In this document: positions 45,389 through 54,206 of the stretch, in pieces
How positions within the stretch are numbered: the first letter of the stretch is position 1
Layout: each line of letters opens with the position of its first letter
Origin: CAVVST01 sp963750995
GTDB lineage: Bacteria; Acidobacteriota; Vicinamibacteria; Vicinamibacterales; UBA2999
Assembly: GCA_963750995.1 (NCBI GenBank)
Contig: CAVVST010000005.1
Location: forward strand, 1 to 64,000
Reading direction: 5' to 3'
DNA: 64,000 bases
Notes under the pieces: model-generated
What the model was told of the DNA's origin: nothing
Databases searched by the model: none
The model's input: only the letters and a program-made list of their open reading frames with translations
Program-made: the position numbers and the translations under genes

Positions 45389-48295
45389 ATGACACTTCGA
45401 CTCGTCACACAGCGCTGTTGTTCACTGCTGATCGCACTGCTGATCACACCAGCTGTCGGTTATGCGCAGGAAGCCACACTCACCGGCACCATTGCCGATT
45501 CCACCGGCGGCGTGTTGCCAGGGGTCACCGTGACCGCGATCCACGAATCAACGGGGAACCGGTTCGAGACTGTCACCGACGACCGGGGGATCTACAGGAT
45601 CCCGGCCCGAGTCGGCGCGTACCAGCTGACGGCGGAGCTCTCCGGGTTCAGCACCGTCGCACGATCGGGCATCCAGCTCCTGGTCGGCCAGACTGCAACC
45701 GTGGACCTGCAGATGGCGCCCTCCACGATCCAGGAAACGGTGACCGTTTCGGCGGCGGCACCACTGCTGAACGTCGCGACCTCGAACCTGGGCGGCAACA
45801 TCAGTCCCGAACAGGTCCAGGAGCTTCCGGTGCAGGGGCGCAACTGGATGGCGCTCGCGATGCTGGCACCTGGCAGCCGGATGACGTCGGACGCCTCGGC
45901 GACACCCGTTCCGGACCGCAACATCGGCGAACAACGCGAGTTTCAGCTGACACTCGACGGGCAGCAGGTCTCCTCCGAGCGCGGGTTCGGCGGCCAGCCG
46001 CGGTACAGCCAGGACGCGATCGCGGAATTTCAGTACATTTCAAACCGGTTCGACGCGACGCTGGGCCGTTCGTCCGGAGTTCAGGTCCGCGCCGTGACGC
46101 GCTCGGGCACCAATACCTTCTCCGGTTCCGTGCGCGGCAACTTCCGCGACAGCCGCTTCAACGCCGACAACCCGGTGCTGAACCGGGTGGTGCCGATCGA
46201 CAACCAGCAGATTGCGTTCACCGCCGGCGGTCCGGTGCTGCGTGACCGGCTGCACTTCTTCGGGCATTTCGAGTACGAGCGCGAGCCGCGCGTGAGCATC
46301 TGGAACACGCCGTTCCCCCGATTCAACGTCGAACTGGAAGGCAACGACAGCGTCAAGCTGGGTGGCGGGCGGCTCGATTACCAGCTCTCCCCCGCCATCC
46401 GTCTCATGGGCAAAGTTTCGCAGGCGCGCAAGTGGCAGCCGTTCGGCCCCGGCGGGCAGAATCATCCTGCCGAGACCGGGTCCCAGGCCGACGTCAACTC
46501 CGAGTACCTCGGTCAGCTCACTCACGTGATCAGCAACAGCGCCGTGAACGAGATCAAAGGCGGGTTCACGAAGTACTACTTCGACCAGGTCAACCTCACC
46601 TCGTGGTCGGATCACTGGCAGGCCGCCACCCGGACCGACTCGCATCCGGAGGGCGTGATCACCGGATCGCCGCGCATCACCTTTACGGGTTTCACGATTG
46701 CGGGCAACCAGTTCTACCCCCAGGACGGCGTGCAGACGATCTGGAGCGTGCGCGACGATTTCACGCTGTCCTACGACGCGCGGGGACGCCACGATCTCAA
46801 GGCCGGCGGCGAACTGCTCCGCTACCGTGACTACGGCCACAGCTGCCGGCGGTGCATGGGCGTGATCGATGCCCGGAACGGCCCGCTGCCCGCCAATATC
46901 GAGGCGCTGTTTCCCGATCCGTGGAACGCCGACACCTGGAACCTGGCGGCGATCTCCCCGCTCGTGCGGACCTACGACGTCGGCGTCGGCGACTTCTTCA
47001 CCGACGACGCCCGGCCGCAGATCGGCGTCTGGCTCCAGGACGACTGGCAGGCGGCGCCGCGCCTGACGTTGAACCTCGGCGTTCGCTACGACCTCAGCCT
47101 GAACGCCAGCGGCAAGAACTACAGCGTGCCCCCATTCGTCGAAGCCGGCAAACCGGACGACACCAACAACGTCGCGCCGCGGCTCGGACTGGTGTATCGC
47201 GTGACAGACCGGACCGTGCTCCGCGGCGGCTCGGGGTTGTACTTCGCAGTGCCCCTGTCGGTGGAGACCTACTGGATGGCGCACGCGGTGCAGAACAGCG
47301 TCATTCAGATCACCAACGACGGCCGGGCCAACTTCGCCGCCGATCCGCTCAACGGACAGCCGCTGCCGACGCTGGAGCAGGCGCGGCCGCGTTTCTGTCA
47401 CGTGCGCAACGTCCCCGGGTGCCTGCGCGAAACCGTCCAGGAGCTCGCCGTTCCCGCCTACACGGTCGACCTGGCGCGCACGTGGCAGTCATCTGCCGGC
47501 GTCCAGCGGCAGATCGGCAATACCATGTCGGTCGAGGCGGACTACGTGTACAGCAAGGGCCGCAACGAAAAGGACATTATCGACAACGTCAACCTGACAT
47601 TCGATCCGGCGACCGGCGCGAACTACCGGTTCGCCGACATCGCCCGCCGCGCCTTTCCGGAGTTCGGGTTGATCTCGATGCAGGTCCGAACCGGCTGGTC
47701 CAGCTATCACGCGCTGCAGACCGCGTGGACGAAGCGGTTGAGCAACCGGTGGCAGGCCTCCGCCACCTACACACTGTCGGGCATGTGGGACGTCGAGGCG
47801 CCGCCGCACAGCGGCCTCGACCAGGTGCCGTTCCCGACCGCGCCGGACCTCGGCGGCGAGTTCACGCTCGCGTCCACCGACCTCCGCCACCGTGCCGTGT
47901 TCAACGGCATCTGGCAGGTCGGCCGCGGGTTCCAGGTCAGCGGTCTGTTCTACACCGGTATCGGTGAACGGGCAGCCACCGTGTACGGCGGCGATCTCCG
48001 CGGCCTCGGCGGCGGCGCCGGCGGCCAGGCGCTGCGGCGCCAGCGGCTGCGACCCGACGGGACGATCGTGCCACGCAACGACTTCACGCAACCGGCGCGG
48101 CGTCGGGTCGATCTCCGCCTGCAGCAGCGCATCCCGCTCGGCGGGCGCGCGTCGATCGACGGCATCGCCGAAGTGTTCAATGTGTTCAACTCGCCGAACT
48201 GGACCATCTCCACCGACGAGAGCAGCCGGCAGTTCGGACAGCGGATCGTGGGGCAGAACCGCACGGCGCAGTTCGGGTTCCGCTTGACCTTCTAA
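45389..48295 (+). CDS. TonB-dependent receptor, Oar-like, with carboxypeptidase-regulatory-like N-domain
   Basis: The product has 968 residues from ATG 45389 with GGGAGGG 4 bp upstream. Signal peptide to VGYAQ, then the CarboxypepD_reg-like domain (EATLTGTIADSTGGVLPGVTVTA, GIYRIPARVGAYQLTAELSGF) at about 25-115. Plug domain at about 120-240 (VQELPVQGRNWMALAMLAPGSRM, FQLTLDGQQV, AEFQYISNRFDATLGRSSG). Large barrel ends NRTAQFGFRLTF. It imports a TonB-driven ligand, perhaps peptide or glycan. It is paralogous to the receptor at 49746-52634 in opposite orientation. Confidence 0.93.
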   Translation: MTLRLVTQRCCSLLIALLITPAVGYAQEATLTGTIADSTGGVLPGVTVTAIHESTGNRFETVTDDRGIYRIPARVGAYQLTAELSGFSTVARSGIQLLVGQTATVDLQMAPSTIQETVTVSAAAPLLNVATSNLGGNISPEQVQELPVQGRNWMALAMLAPGSRMTSDASATPVPDRNIGEQREFQLTLDGQQVSSERGFGGQPRYSQDAIAEFQYISNRFDATLGRSSGVQVRAVTRSGTNTFSGSVRGNFRDSRFNADNPVLNRVVPIDNQQIAFTAGGPVLRDRLHFFGHFEYEREPRVSIWNTPFPRFNVELEGNDSVKLGGGRLDYQLSPAIRLMGKVSQARKWQPFGPGGQNHPAETGSQADVNSEYLGQLTHVISNSAVNEIKGGFTKYYFDQVNLTSWSDHWQAATRTDSHPEGVITGSPRITFTGFTIAGNQFYPQDGVQTIWSVRDDFTLSYDARGRHDLKAGGELLRYRDYGHSCRRCMGVIDARNGPLPANIEALFPDPWNADTWNLAAISPLVRTYDVGVGDFFTDDARPQIGVWLQDDWQAAPRLTLNLGVRYDLSLNASGKNYSVPPFVEAGKPDDTNNVAPRLGLVYRVTDRTVLRGGSGLYFAVPLSVETYWMAHAVQNSVIQITNDGRANFAADPLNGQPLPTLEQARPRFCHVRNVPGCLRETVQELAVPAYTVDLARTWQSSAGVQRQIGNTMSVEADYVYSKGRNEKDIIDNVNLTFDPATGANYRFADIARRAFPEFGLISMQVRTGWSSYHALQTAWTKRLSNRWQASATYTLSGMWDVEAPPHSGLDQVPFPTAPDLGGEFTLASTDLRHRAVFNGIWQVGRGFQVSGLFYTGIGERAATVYGGDLRGLGGGAGGQALRRQRLRPDGTIVPRNDFTQPARRRVDLRLQQRIPLGGRASIDGIAEVFNVFNSPNWTISTDESSRQFGQRIVGQNRTAQFGFRLTF

Positions 48296-48309
48296 CAGGA
48301 GAGACGACC

Positions 48310-49683
48310 ATGGCAGCCAGGCTCGATCGTCGCGAACTTCTCAAGTCGCTCGGCTGGGGCACGCTTGCGGTCGGCGCCGGCGGCGGGTTCCAGACCGTCA
48401 TGCCCGCGTGGGCCGAAGGCGCGGCCGCGCAGGGGACGCCGCCGCGCGCCGGCATCCCGCGCATCATCTTCTCGCGGGCGTCGCTGGCGAACGGGATTAT
48501 CCCGCATTCCGGCGAGACGTCGATGGAGCTGTACCACAACCATCCGCATCTCGAGAAAGAAGAGATCGTCCAGCCGGAAGACATCCGGCTCCAGACCCGG
48601 CTGACGATGCGGAACCACAAGGAGATCCTCGACTGGCTCGGCCTCGACTGGAAGAATGTCGTCAAGGTCACGCGATTCCAGAAACGGCTCGACGAGTCGA
48701 AGGCGATCGAAGAGGTGATGGCGGACTATTTCCGCGACACGTGGCCGCCGATGAGCGTCTACGAAATCGACGGGCTGTCGTCGCCCCAGGCGCGGGTCGA
48801 GATCGAGATGTGGGTCGTGCCCAATTCGGCAGCGGTTTCGAAATGGACGCAGCCGGCGCCGGTGAAAGGGCTGTTCTCAGTGCTGCCGCGGCCCGAGGTC
48901 GTGGCGCGCACAGGGTACGCCCCGGGCATCCTGGTCAGCAAAGACATGGATCTCGTCTTCATGTCGGCCCTGACCGCGTATCCCTTCAACGTCGATCCGT
49001 GGAACCCGGGCGAGTTCCGGATGCCCACCGACGCGGCGGCGCGGGGCAAGATGGCGACGCAGAACCTCGAACGGATCGTCCAGGCAGCGGGCATTACCTG
49101 GCAGCACCTGATCTTCCGCGTCAGCTTCACCGCGCCTGGCGGCGGCGGCGTGCCGTTCCAGGAGCGGCAGGGCGACTGGCGTTCGTGCAGCACCAGCCTG
49201 CGCGTCACCGACACCGGCGTACCGGGAGTTAACGTGCTGTACCAGATGACCGCCGCGGCGCCGCGGCGGGCGGCGGCGACCAAAGGCCCAGTGCCCGGTG
49301 TCGAGGCGCTCCTGGTCGAACCGGGCATGACGCTCGCGCCTGCCATCCGCGTGAGCAGCGATGTCGACCTGATCTACTTCTCCGGGATCACGGCGTATCC
49401 CATCGACGTGGATCCGTGGAATCCGGGAAGCTACCGCCTGCCGACCGACACCGCGGCGCAGGAAAAGCTGCTCGTGGACAACGTCGACCGCATGCTGAAA
49501 ATGGCGGGCATCGGCTGGCAGAACATCGTCGTCCTCGATCGCACGGGCGAAGGCGCGCCCTTCAGCTCGATGACCGAGAAGATGGGCACGTGGCGGCCAT
49601 GCCGGACCACGCGCACCGTCACCAGCGGCGTGCCTGGCGCGAAGGTGCTCTGCGACATCACCGCCGTAGCGCCTCGGCGATAA
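48310..49683 (+). CDS. Tat-exported protein with three tandem RidA-like domains
   Basis: The product has 457 residues. The twin-arginine signal LDRRELLKSLGWGTLAVGAGG is followed by AWAEGAAA. Three RidA/YjgF-like units follow: about 50-165 (IPRIIFSRASLANGIIPHSGET, divergent), 185-305 (MDLVFMSALTAYPFNVDPWNPGEFRMPTDAAARGKMATQNLERIVQAAGI) and 315-457 (VDLIYFSGITAYPIDVDPWNPGSYRLPTDTAAQEKLLVDNVDRMLKMAGI). RidA normally hydrolyses reactive enamines/imines in the cytoplasm; a periplasmic triple form is unusual. Located 14 bp after a TonB receptor, so likely co-transcribed. Confidence 0.85.
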   Translation: MAARLDRRELLKSLGWGTLAVGAGGGFQTVMPAWAEGAAAQGTPPRAGIPRIIFSRASLANGIIPHSGETSMELYHNHPHLEKEEIVQPEDIRLQTRLTMRNHKEILDWLGLDWKNVVKVTRFQKRLDESKAIEEVMADYFRDTWPPMSVYEIDGLSSPQARVEIEMWVVPNSAAVSKWTQPAPVKGLFSVLPRPEVVARTGYAPGILVSKDMDLVFMSALTAYPFNVDPWNPGEFRMPTDAAARGKMATQNLERIVQAAGITWQHLIFRVSFTAPGGGGVPFQERQGDWRSCSTSLRVTDTGVPGVNVLYQMTAAAPRRAAATKGPVPGVEALLVEPGMTLAPAIRVSSDVDLIYFSGITAYPIDVDPWNPGSYRLPTDTAAQEKLLVDNVDRMLKMAGIGWQNIVVLDRTGEGAPFSSMTEKMGTWRPCRTTRTVTSGVPGAKVLCDITAVAPRR

Positions 49684-49693
49684 CTCCCGGAAC

Positions 49694-49743
49694 CCAACTC
49701 CCAAGTCCCAACGGGACTTGGGAGTCTGGAAGTTGGGAGTTGG
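49694..49743. terminator. bidirectional terminator with alternative hairpins
   Basis: ACTCCCAAGTCCC (49697-49709) pairs with GGGACTTGGGAGT (49713-49725) around a 3-base loop. CCAACTCCCAA (49694-49704) can instead pair with TTGGGAGTTGG (49733-49743). The element sits between convergent RidA and receptor genes. Confidence 0.7.
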
Positions 49744-49745
49744 AT

Positions 49746-52634
49746 TCAGAAGGTGACACGGAACCCGAATTGCGCGGTGCGATTCTCCCCAGCCGTCCGC
49801 GTGTTGTACAGGCGGTTGGCCTGGTCGCTGTTGAGCGTCCAGTTCGGCGAGTTGAACAGGTTGAAGACCTCCGCGATCCCATCGATGGCGACACGACCGC
49901 GAATCGGCACCCGCTGCTGGACGCGGACATCGACGCGCTGGCGCCGCGGCTGCGTAAAGCTGTTGCGAGCGATGATGGTGCCATCGGGGCGCAGGCGCTG
50001 GCGGCGCAGCGCCTGCACGCCTGCGCCTCCGCCGATGCCGCGCAGGTCCCCGCCATACACATGCTGCACGCGCTCGCCGACACCGAGGTAATACAGACCA
50101 CTCACCTGGAAACCGCGACCGACCTGCCAGATGCCGTTGAACACCGCGCGGTGGCGCTGGTCAGTCAATCCAAGCGTGAATTCGCCCCCGAGGTCGGGCG
50201 CGGTGTCGAACGGCACCATTTGCAGGCCCGTGAACGGCCGCGACTCGGCATCCCACATGCCCGAAAGCGTATACGTCGCCGCCGCCTGCCATCGATTGGC
50301 GAGGCGCCGAGTCATTGACGTCTGCAGCGCGTGGTAGCTCGACCAGCCAGTACGGGCCGCCATGGAGATCAGGCCGTACTCCGGCAGCGCACGGCGCGCG
50401 ATGTCGGAGAACGGATAGTTCGCCCCAGTGGCCGGATTGAACGTCATGTTGACGTTCTCCAGAATGTCCTTCTCGTGGCGGCCCTGCGTGTACACGTAGT
50501 CGGCCTCGACCGCCATGACATCGCTCAACTGATGCTGGACGCCGATCGAGTTCTGCCAGCTACGAGCGAGGTGGCGGCTGTACTGGTCGGGAGCGATCAG
50601 CTCGCCGATCGCCAGCCGGAGGCAGCCCGGCACGTTTCGGGCATGGCAGAACCGCGCCTCCGCCTGTTCCAACGTCGGCAACGGCTGACCGTTCAGCGGA
50701 TCCGCCGCAAAATTCGCGCGGCCATCGTTCGTGAACTGCAGCACGCGGAGACGATTGATCTGCGCCACCCAGAAGGTCTCCACAGACAGCGGCACGCCGA
50801 AATACAGCCCTGAGCCGCCGCGCACCACGGTGCCCGGCGTCAACTGATACGCGAAACCGACACGCGGCTGCAGGTTGTTGGTGTCATCGGGCTGGCCGGC
50901 GGGATGGAGGTTGGGAATCTCGTAGTCGTTGCCGCTGGCATTCATGCTGAGGTCGTAGCGCAGCCCCACGTTGAAAGTCAGCGCCGTCGAAATACGCCAG
51001 TCGTCCTGGAACCACGCCGCAATCTGCGGGCGCACATCGTGGGTGGTGTAATCACCGATGCCGATGTCGTAGGTGCGCACCAGCGGCGAAATCGCCGCCA
51101 TGTTCCATGTGTCGGCATTGAACGCATCCGGGAACCAGGCCTCCAGTTGCACCGCCGATGGCAGCGGGCCATTACGCGCGTCGACGATACCCATGCATGA
51201 CTGGCAGTTGTTGCCATCGTCGATATAGCGCTGGTATTCCGCGCCCGCCCTCAGGTCGTGGCGGCCGCGCGCATCGTAAGTAAACGAGAAGTCATCGCGG
51301 ACCAGCCAGATGTCCTGCGCACCGTGCCGCGGAAAGAAGCGGTTACCGGGGATGGTGAATCCCGTAAAGGTGATGCGCGGCGAGCCGGTCGTAACGCCGA
51401 TGCCGCTCTGCCAGTGATTGCTCCAGGTCGTCAGGTTCGCGTCCTTGAAGATGTAGCGCGTCTTGCCGCCCTTGATCTCATTCACCGCCCGATTGCCGAT
51501 TGTCTGGGTCGTCGTTGCCAGGTACTCGCGGTTCAGATCACTGTGCGACCCGGTTTCCGCGGGATGATTCTGGCTTCCGGCGCCGAACGGCTGCCACACG
51601 CGCGCTTCGGAAAACTTTCCCATCAACCGCATTTGCGGCGACAGCTGGTAGTCGAGCCGGATGCCGCCCATCTTCACCGTTTGATTGCCGGCAAGATCGA
51701 CGTTGAACCGGGTGAACGGGGTGTTCCAGACACTGGTGCGCGGCTCAAGCTCGTACTCGAAGTGTCCGAAGAAGTGCACGAGGTCGCGCCGGAGCGGACC
51801 ACCGGCAGTGAATGCCAGCTGCCGGTTGTCGATCGGGACGACGCGATTGAGCACGGGGTTCTCCGCGTTGAAACGGCTGTCGCGGAAGTTGCCGCGAACT
51901 GACCCCGAGAGCAGGTTCGTTCCCGAGCGTGTAATCGCGCGTACCTGCACGCCGGACGAACGGCCCTGGGTAGCGTCGAATCGGTTGGAGATGAACTGGA
52001 ACTCGGCGATCGAGTCCTGCGAGTAGCGCGGTTGCCCGCCGTATCCCAGCTCGCCGGCAACGTTCTGACCGTCGAGACTGAGCTGAAACTCGCGCTGTTC
52101 GCCCTGGTTGCGATCCGGCAGCGGGGTGGTGCCGGAGGGCGTCGTCATCCGGCTGCCGGGGGCGAGCATGGCGAGCGACATCCAGTTGCGCCCCTGCACC
52201 GGCAGTTCCTGCACCTGCCGTGGATCGACGTTGCCTCCGAGAGCGGACGTCGCCACGTCCAGCAGCGGCGCTTCGGCCGACACGGTGACGGTCTCCTGCA
52301 CGCTGGAAGGCGCCATCTGCAGGTTCACGCTCGCAACCTGGCCGACGAGCAGTTCAATGCCAGTGCGCGCCACGGTCGTGAACCCCTGCAACTCCGCCGT
52401 CAGCTGGTACGCACCGACGCGGGCGGGAATACGGTAGATACCGCGCTCGTCGGTGACGCCGAGGAACCGGTTGCCGGTCGCGTCGTGCACGGCGACCACG
52501 GTGACACCGGGCAGCACTGCGCCGGTGGAGTCGGTCACGGTGCCTGTCAGCACCGCTTCCTGCGCGTGGGAGATCGACGGCCACGCCGCAAGCGCCGCGA
52601 TCAGCAGAACCCGCCCAAGGATACTTGCCGCCAT
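49746..52634 (-). CDS. TonB-dependent receptor, Oar-like, second paralogue
   Basis: The product has 962 residues starting MAASILGRVLLIAALAAWPS, with GGAGGG upstream. Same order as the receptor at 45389-48295: regulatory-like N-domain (AVLTGTVTDSTGAVLPGVTVVAV), plug (VQELPVQGRNWMSLAMLAPGSRMTTPSG) and barrel ending NRTAQFGFRVTF. Long stretches are near-identical (YRIPARVGAYQLTAEL, GGQPRYSQD). The pair lies inverted around the RidA gene. Ligand unknown. The PQQ-type dehydrogenase gene is the next gene upstream-side, ending 29 bp before this start codon, so co-transcription is likely. Confidence 0.93.
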   Translation of the reverse strand: MAASILGRVLLIAALAAWPSISHAQEAVLTGTVTDSTGAVLPGVTVVAVHDATGNRFLGVTDERGIYRIPARVGAYQLTAELQGFTTVARTGIELLVGQVASVNLQMAPSSVQETVTVSAEAPLLDVATSALGGNVDPRQVQELPVQGRNWMSLAMLAPGSRMTTPSGTTPLPDRNQGEQREFQLSLDGQNVAGELGYGGQPRYSQDSIAEFQFISNRFDATQGRSSGVQVRAITRSGTNLLSGSVRGNFRDSRFNAENPVLNRVVPIDNRQLAFTAGGPLRRDLVHFFGHFEYELEPRTSVWNTPFTRFNVDLAGNQTVKMGGIRLDYQLSPQMRLMGKFSEARVWQPFGAGSQNHPAETGSHSDLNREYLATTTQTIGNRAVNEIKGGKTRYIFKDANLTTWSNHWQSGIGVTTGSPRITFTGFTIPGNRFFPRHGAQDIWLVRDDFSFTYDARGRHDLRAGAEYQRYIDDGNNCQSCMGIVDARNGPLPSAVQLEAWFPDAFNADTWNMAAISPLVRTYDIGIGDYTTHDVRPQIAAWFQDDWRISTALTFNVGLRYDLSMNASGNDYEIPNLHPAGQPDDTNNLQPRVGFAYQLTPGTVVRGGSGLYFGVPLSVETFWVAQINRLRVLQFTNDGRANFAADPLNGQPLPTLEQAEARFCHARNVPGCLRLAIGELIAPDQYSRHLARSWQNSIGVQHQLSDVMAVEADYVYTQGRHEKDILENVNMTFNPATGANYPFSDIARRALPEYGLISMAARTGWSSYHALQTSMTRRLANRWQAAATYTLSGMWDAESRPFTGLQMVPFDTAPDLGGEFTLGLTDQRHRAVFNGIWQVGRGFQVSGLYYLGVGERVQHVYGGDLRGIGGGAGVQALRRQRLRPDGTIIARNSFTQPRRQRVDVRVQQRVPIRGRVAIDGIAEVFNLFNSPNWTLNSDQANRLYNTRTAGENRTAQFGFRVTF

Positions 52635-52663
52635 CTCGGACCCTCCTCGAATGAAATGCCGTA

Positions 52664-54193
52664 CTACCGTGTGGCCGTGCTGCCGCCTTCGGGAACCAGC
52701 ATGCGAATCATGCCGTCCTGTCTCGACGTGAGAAACAACTCACCGTCGCGGCTGCGGCTGATGTGAAGGTCGGCACGCGCCGCTGTCGCACCGTTGGTGG
52801 CTTCGACCAGCTCCCGGAACGAGACGTAGGTTCGGTTGCCGCCCGCATCGCGCGTGAAGAGCTGGACCTCCTCGACCGGGGCGACGGTCGCCGGGATGCC
52901 GTCGTCCGCCTTTTTCATCGCGGCGAGGTCGGCGGCGAACACGCGGCCGCGCATGATGTCGCCGAAGATGAACTTGCCGCGGAGCGCGGCGATGCGCCCG
53001 TGGTAGGCAAACCCGTTGGTCACCGCCTGGCCGTCGTTGTGGTCGTAGATCGCCACCGGATAGGTGAAGGCGTCCTTGGTGCGTCCCTGCATCACGTCCG
53101 CGGGCAACGGGAACAACTGGTTGAGGGCGCCGCCCGGCCGGAAAATGCCGTTCTCAAAATACCCTTCGCGTTTCATCCAGCCGTAGTTCTCGCCATTGCG
53201 AACGATGTTGATCTCCTCGATGTGGTTCATGCCGATGTCGGCGGCGAACATGGTCCCATCGGTGAGGTCCCAGGACAGCCGGTGGGCGTTGCGGAAACCG
53301 TAGGCGTAGATCTCGCCGAGCGTTTTTGGATCGCCATCGGCGGCAAACCGGTTGGACGGCGGAATGGTGTAGTCGCCAAGCCCTTTCGTGCCGCCCGACA
53401 CCGACGGGCTGCGCGGGTCGAAGCGGAGGATGGCGCCGATCACCGAGTCGAGCCGCTGCGTCTGGCCGGGGTTGTTCGCGTGCGGGCCACCGCCGTTGCT
53501 GAAGCCGAGATCGCTGCCGCTGGTATACAGCAGCCCGTAGTCGGGACTGCCCGGCTTCGCGGTCGGGTTGAACTCGACGTGCCCGTACGGATGCGTCAGA
53601 TTCATCACGATATGGGCGACACGAAGCAGCTCGCGCCTGGTCCCGTCGAAGGTCGGCGCCGCGGGATTGGTCGCATGCCACTCGGTGATGACGTTGTGAT
53701 ACGTCACATCGGCGGCGGTAAATCCGGGCGGAATGAAGTTCGGCTTCGCGGGGTTGCCGGCGACGCGCTCGGCATGCACGGTGTAGAACAACCCGTTGCG
53801 CGCGAACTCGGGATGGAAATCAAAGCCGACGAAGCCGCTCTCCAGCCGGTTGTACACCGTCAGCGGAAAGATGGCGCCGACGTTCGCGTAGACCGACGGC
53901 TTGTTCTCGCGATCGAGCAGGTAGAGGAACCCGCGCGAGTCGTTCGCGAACCGGCGGCCGTCCGGAAGATCGCGCACATAACTGACGCGGGCCCACCCGG
54001 CCGGGGTCACATCCTGGTCGGCCGGGCGCAGGCCGCGTGTCTGCGGAAGCCGGACGACATCCCTGATCTCGACGCTGAGACCGCGCTTCACTACCGACGG
54101 AAGCGGGTCGGTGACCTGCGCCTGCTGAGCGGCGGCAACGCCAACCGCCACCATCGCCACGAGCGCCAGTGAAATTCGCATCCGCATTGTCAT
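52664..54193 (-). CDS. periplasmic PQQ-dependent sugar dehydrogenase-like beta-propeller
   Basis: The product has 509 residues with a signal peptide (MRISLALVAMVAVGVAAAQQ). The Glucose/sorbosone dehydrogenase fold is suggested by LESGFVGFDFHPEFARNGLFYTVHAER, YGLLYTSGSDLGFSNGGG, GEIYAYGFRNAHRLSWDL, TMFAADIGMNHIEEINIVRNGENYGW and GKFIFGDIMRGRVFA. These correspond to the Arg and catalytic-His-region blades and the Gly-rich loops of soluble PQQ dehydrogenases. The substrate and use of PQQ are family inference. It follows the amidohydrolase by 13 bp and precedes a receptor, suggesting an operon. Confidence 0.85.
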   Translation of the reverse strand: MTMRMRISLALVAMVAVGVAAAQQAQVTDPLPSVVKRGLSVEIRDVVRLPQTRGLRPADQDVTPAGWARVSYVRDLPDGRRFANDSRGFLYLLDRENKPSVYANVGAIFPLTVYNRLESGFVGFDFHPEFARNGLFYTVHAERVAGNPAKPNFIPPGFTAADVTYHNVITEWHATNPAAPTFDGTRRELLRVAHIVMNLTHPYGHVEFNPTAKPGSPDYGLLYTSGSDLGFSNGGGPHANNPGQTQRLDSVIGAILRFDPRSPSVSGGTKGLGDYTIPPSNRFAADGDPKTLGEIYAYGFRNAHRLSWDLTDGTMFAADIGMNHIEEINIVRNGENYGWMKREGYFENGIFRPGGALNQLFPLPADVMQGRTKDAFTYPVAIYDHNDGQAVTNGFAYHGRIAALRGKFIFGDIMRGRVFAADLAAMKKADDGIPATVAPVEEVQLFTRDAGGNRTYVSFRELVEATNGATAARADLHISRSRDGELFLTSRQDGMIRMLVPEGGSTATR

Positions 54194-54206
54194 CCTCCCC
54201 TTTGTC

